This document shows, one piece after another, positions 5,732-6,336 of a DNA stretch of 6,336 nt. Source of the DNA: an uncultured Hyphomicrobiales bacterium. GTDB lineage: Bacteria > Pseudomonadota > Alphaproteobacteria > Rhizobiales > Beijerinckiaceae. The position numbers and the translations under genes are program-made. The first letter of the stretch is position 1; each line of letters begins with the position of its first letter. The notes under the pieces were generated by a model that did not search any database, was not told where the DNA came from, and saw only the letters and a program-made list of their open reading frames with translations. The stretch covers positions 1-6,336 of the forward strand of contig CAIZGQ010000347.1 of assembly GCA_903932565.1 (NCBI GenBank). The letters run 5' to 3'.

Positions 5732-6336
5732 ATGTCCCGCTTCCAGCCGTCCACACCGACCGCCCTCCTGATTTCGCTTGGTCTTCTGGCCTCAGCCAGC
5801 GCAAGCGCCGCCGATCTTCCGGCCCGCGTGACCAAGGCTCCGCTCTTTGTGGCCACCCCCGTTGCGACGTGGGAAGGGTTTTATGCGGGCACGATCTTCG
5901 GAGCGGGCCTCGGTGTGTTCAAATCGAGCCAGGCTTCCAGCCATTCGGTGACCAAGCTCGGCCAGACCGGCGGCGGTCTGATTGGGTACAATTTCCAGAA
6001 CGGCAAGTATGTGTACGGTCTCGAAGGAGACATTACCCTCGACTTGATCCGGACCCACAATGCGGGCGCTGTTGGCCTGGTGTCTCACGATGTGGACACA
6101 CTTTACACCGGGCGCGTTCGTGGCCGCTTCGGCTACGACATGGGGGCCTTTCTGCCCTACATCGCTGGCGGCGTCGCGTTCAACGAGACCTACATCTACA
6201 ACGGCGGTGGAAATCAATTTTATGGCCAGACCCGCCGTCAGACCGGCCTGACGCTTGGTGCCGGCCTCGACTGGAAGACCACGCTGCCGATCATCGGCAA
6301 TGTCGTCGTTCGCGGCGAGTATCTGTACGATGCCTA
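5732..6336 (+). CDS. Omp25/Omp31-family outer-membrane beta-barrel protein, 3' end outside window
   Basis: Small outer-membrane beta-barrel of the family common in Hyphomicrobiales (Brucella Omp25/Omp31 and relatives), with a structural or envelope-integrity role; 201 codons are visible. Residues 1-26 or 27 form a signal peptide (hydrophobic LLISLGLLASASASA), then AADLPARVTKAPLF and WEGFYAG (47-53), the usual mature N-terminus. Alternating beta-strand-like segments follow: GGGLIGYNFQ, YVYGLEGDI, VRGRFGYD and FLPYIAGGVAF, the last close to the R-x-R-x-G-Y...PY..GG.A pattern of the family. Near the right edge VVRGEYLYDA is the conserved strand before the C-terminal barrel strands. ATG at 5732-5734 is chosen because it gives an intact signal peptide; the ATG at 5718 is in another frame. 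The Shine-Dalgarno is weak (GGAT about 6 nt upstream). It is divergent from the membrane-protein pair. Family is secure; the specific role is not. Confidence 0.9.
   Translation, partial: MSRFQPSTPTALLISLGLLASASASAADLPARVTKAPLFVATPVATWEGFYAGTIFGAGLGVFKSSQASSHSVTKLGQTGGGLIGYNFQNGKYVYGLEGDITLDLIRTHNAGAVGLVSHDVDTLYTGRVRGRFGYDMGAFLPYIAGGVAFNETYIYNGGGNQFYGQTRRQTGLTLGAGLDWKTTLPIIGNVVVRGEYLYDA

Overview
The window looks like a chromosomal segment from an alphaproteobacterium, most likely of the Hyphomicrobiales (Rhizobiales). This rests on the G+C-rich coding sequence, an Omp25/Omp31-type beta-barrel gene with the N-terminus usual in that order, a rhizobial-type D-3-hydroxybutyrate dehydrogenase, and an alphaproteobacterial-style LTXXQ protein. 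Genus cannot be fixed by eye. I see no RNA gene, insertion sequence, CRISPR array or phage gene.

Layout: (1) Positions 1-602, minus strand: N-terminal 200 codons of D-3-hydroxybutyrate dehydrogenase, cut by the window edge. (2) 603-830: intergenic, with a clear rho-independent terminator (805-825) serving the next gene upstream. (3) 831-1667, minus: an exported Spy/CpxP-like LTXXQ protein. (4) 1668-1754: a short intergenic stretch with a perfect 6-5-6 direct repeat resembling an OmpR-class response-regulator site. (5) 1755-3590 and 3587-5428, minus: two tandem paralogous polytopic membrane proteins of 611 and 613 residues with overlapping ends (TTGA). Their loop motifs resemble those of STT3/AglB/PglB-type GT-C glycosyltransferases. 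(6) 5429-5731: a 303-base divergent intergenic region. (7) 5732 to the right edge, plus: an Omp25/Omp31-like outer-membrane barrel, cut at its C-terminus.

How the genes work together: the two membrane proteins are probably co-transcribed and translationally coupled. With the LTXXQ chaperone-like protein and the outer-membrane barrel they make a local envelope-themed neighbourhood. The dehydrogenase (ketone body / polyhydroxybutyrate metabolism) is separated by a terminator and is probably an independent unit.

The most interesting signal is the paralogue pair. Both copies keep an acidic first-loop motif, a P-x-G...HWSR..D block, a [Q/N]-I-x-E element and four cysteines at matching spacing. 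The downstream copy has lost the aspartate of a GRI-D-HH motif (it reads GRI-G-HH), which suggests a divided or regulatory role for that copy. Their substrate and acceptor cannot be read from the sequence, and I do not claim a proven new system.
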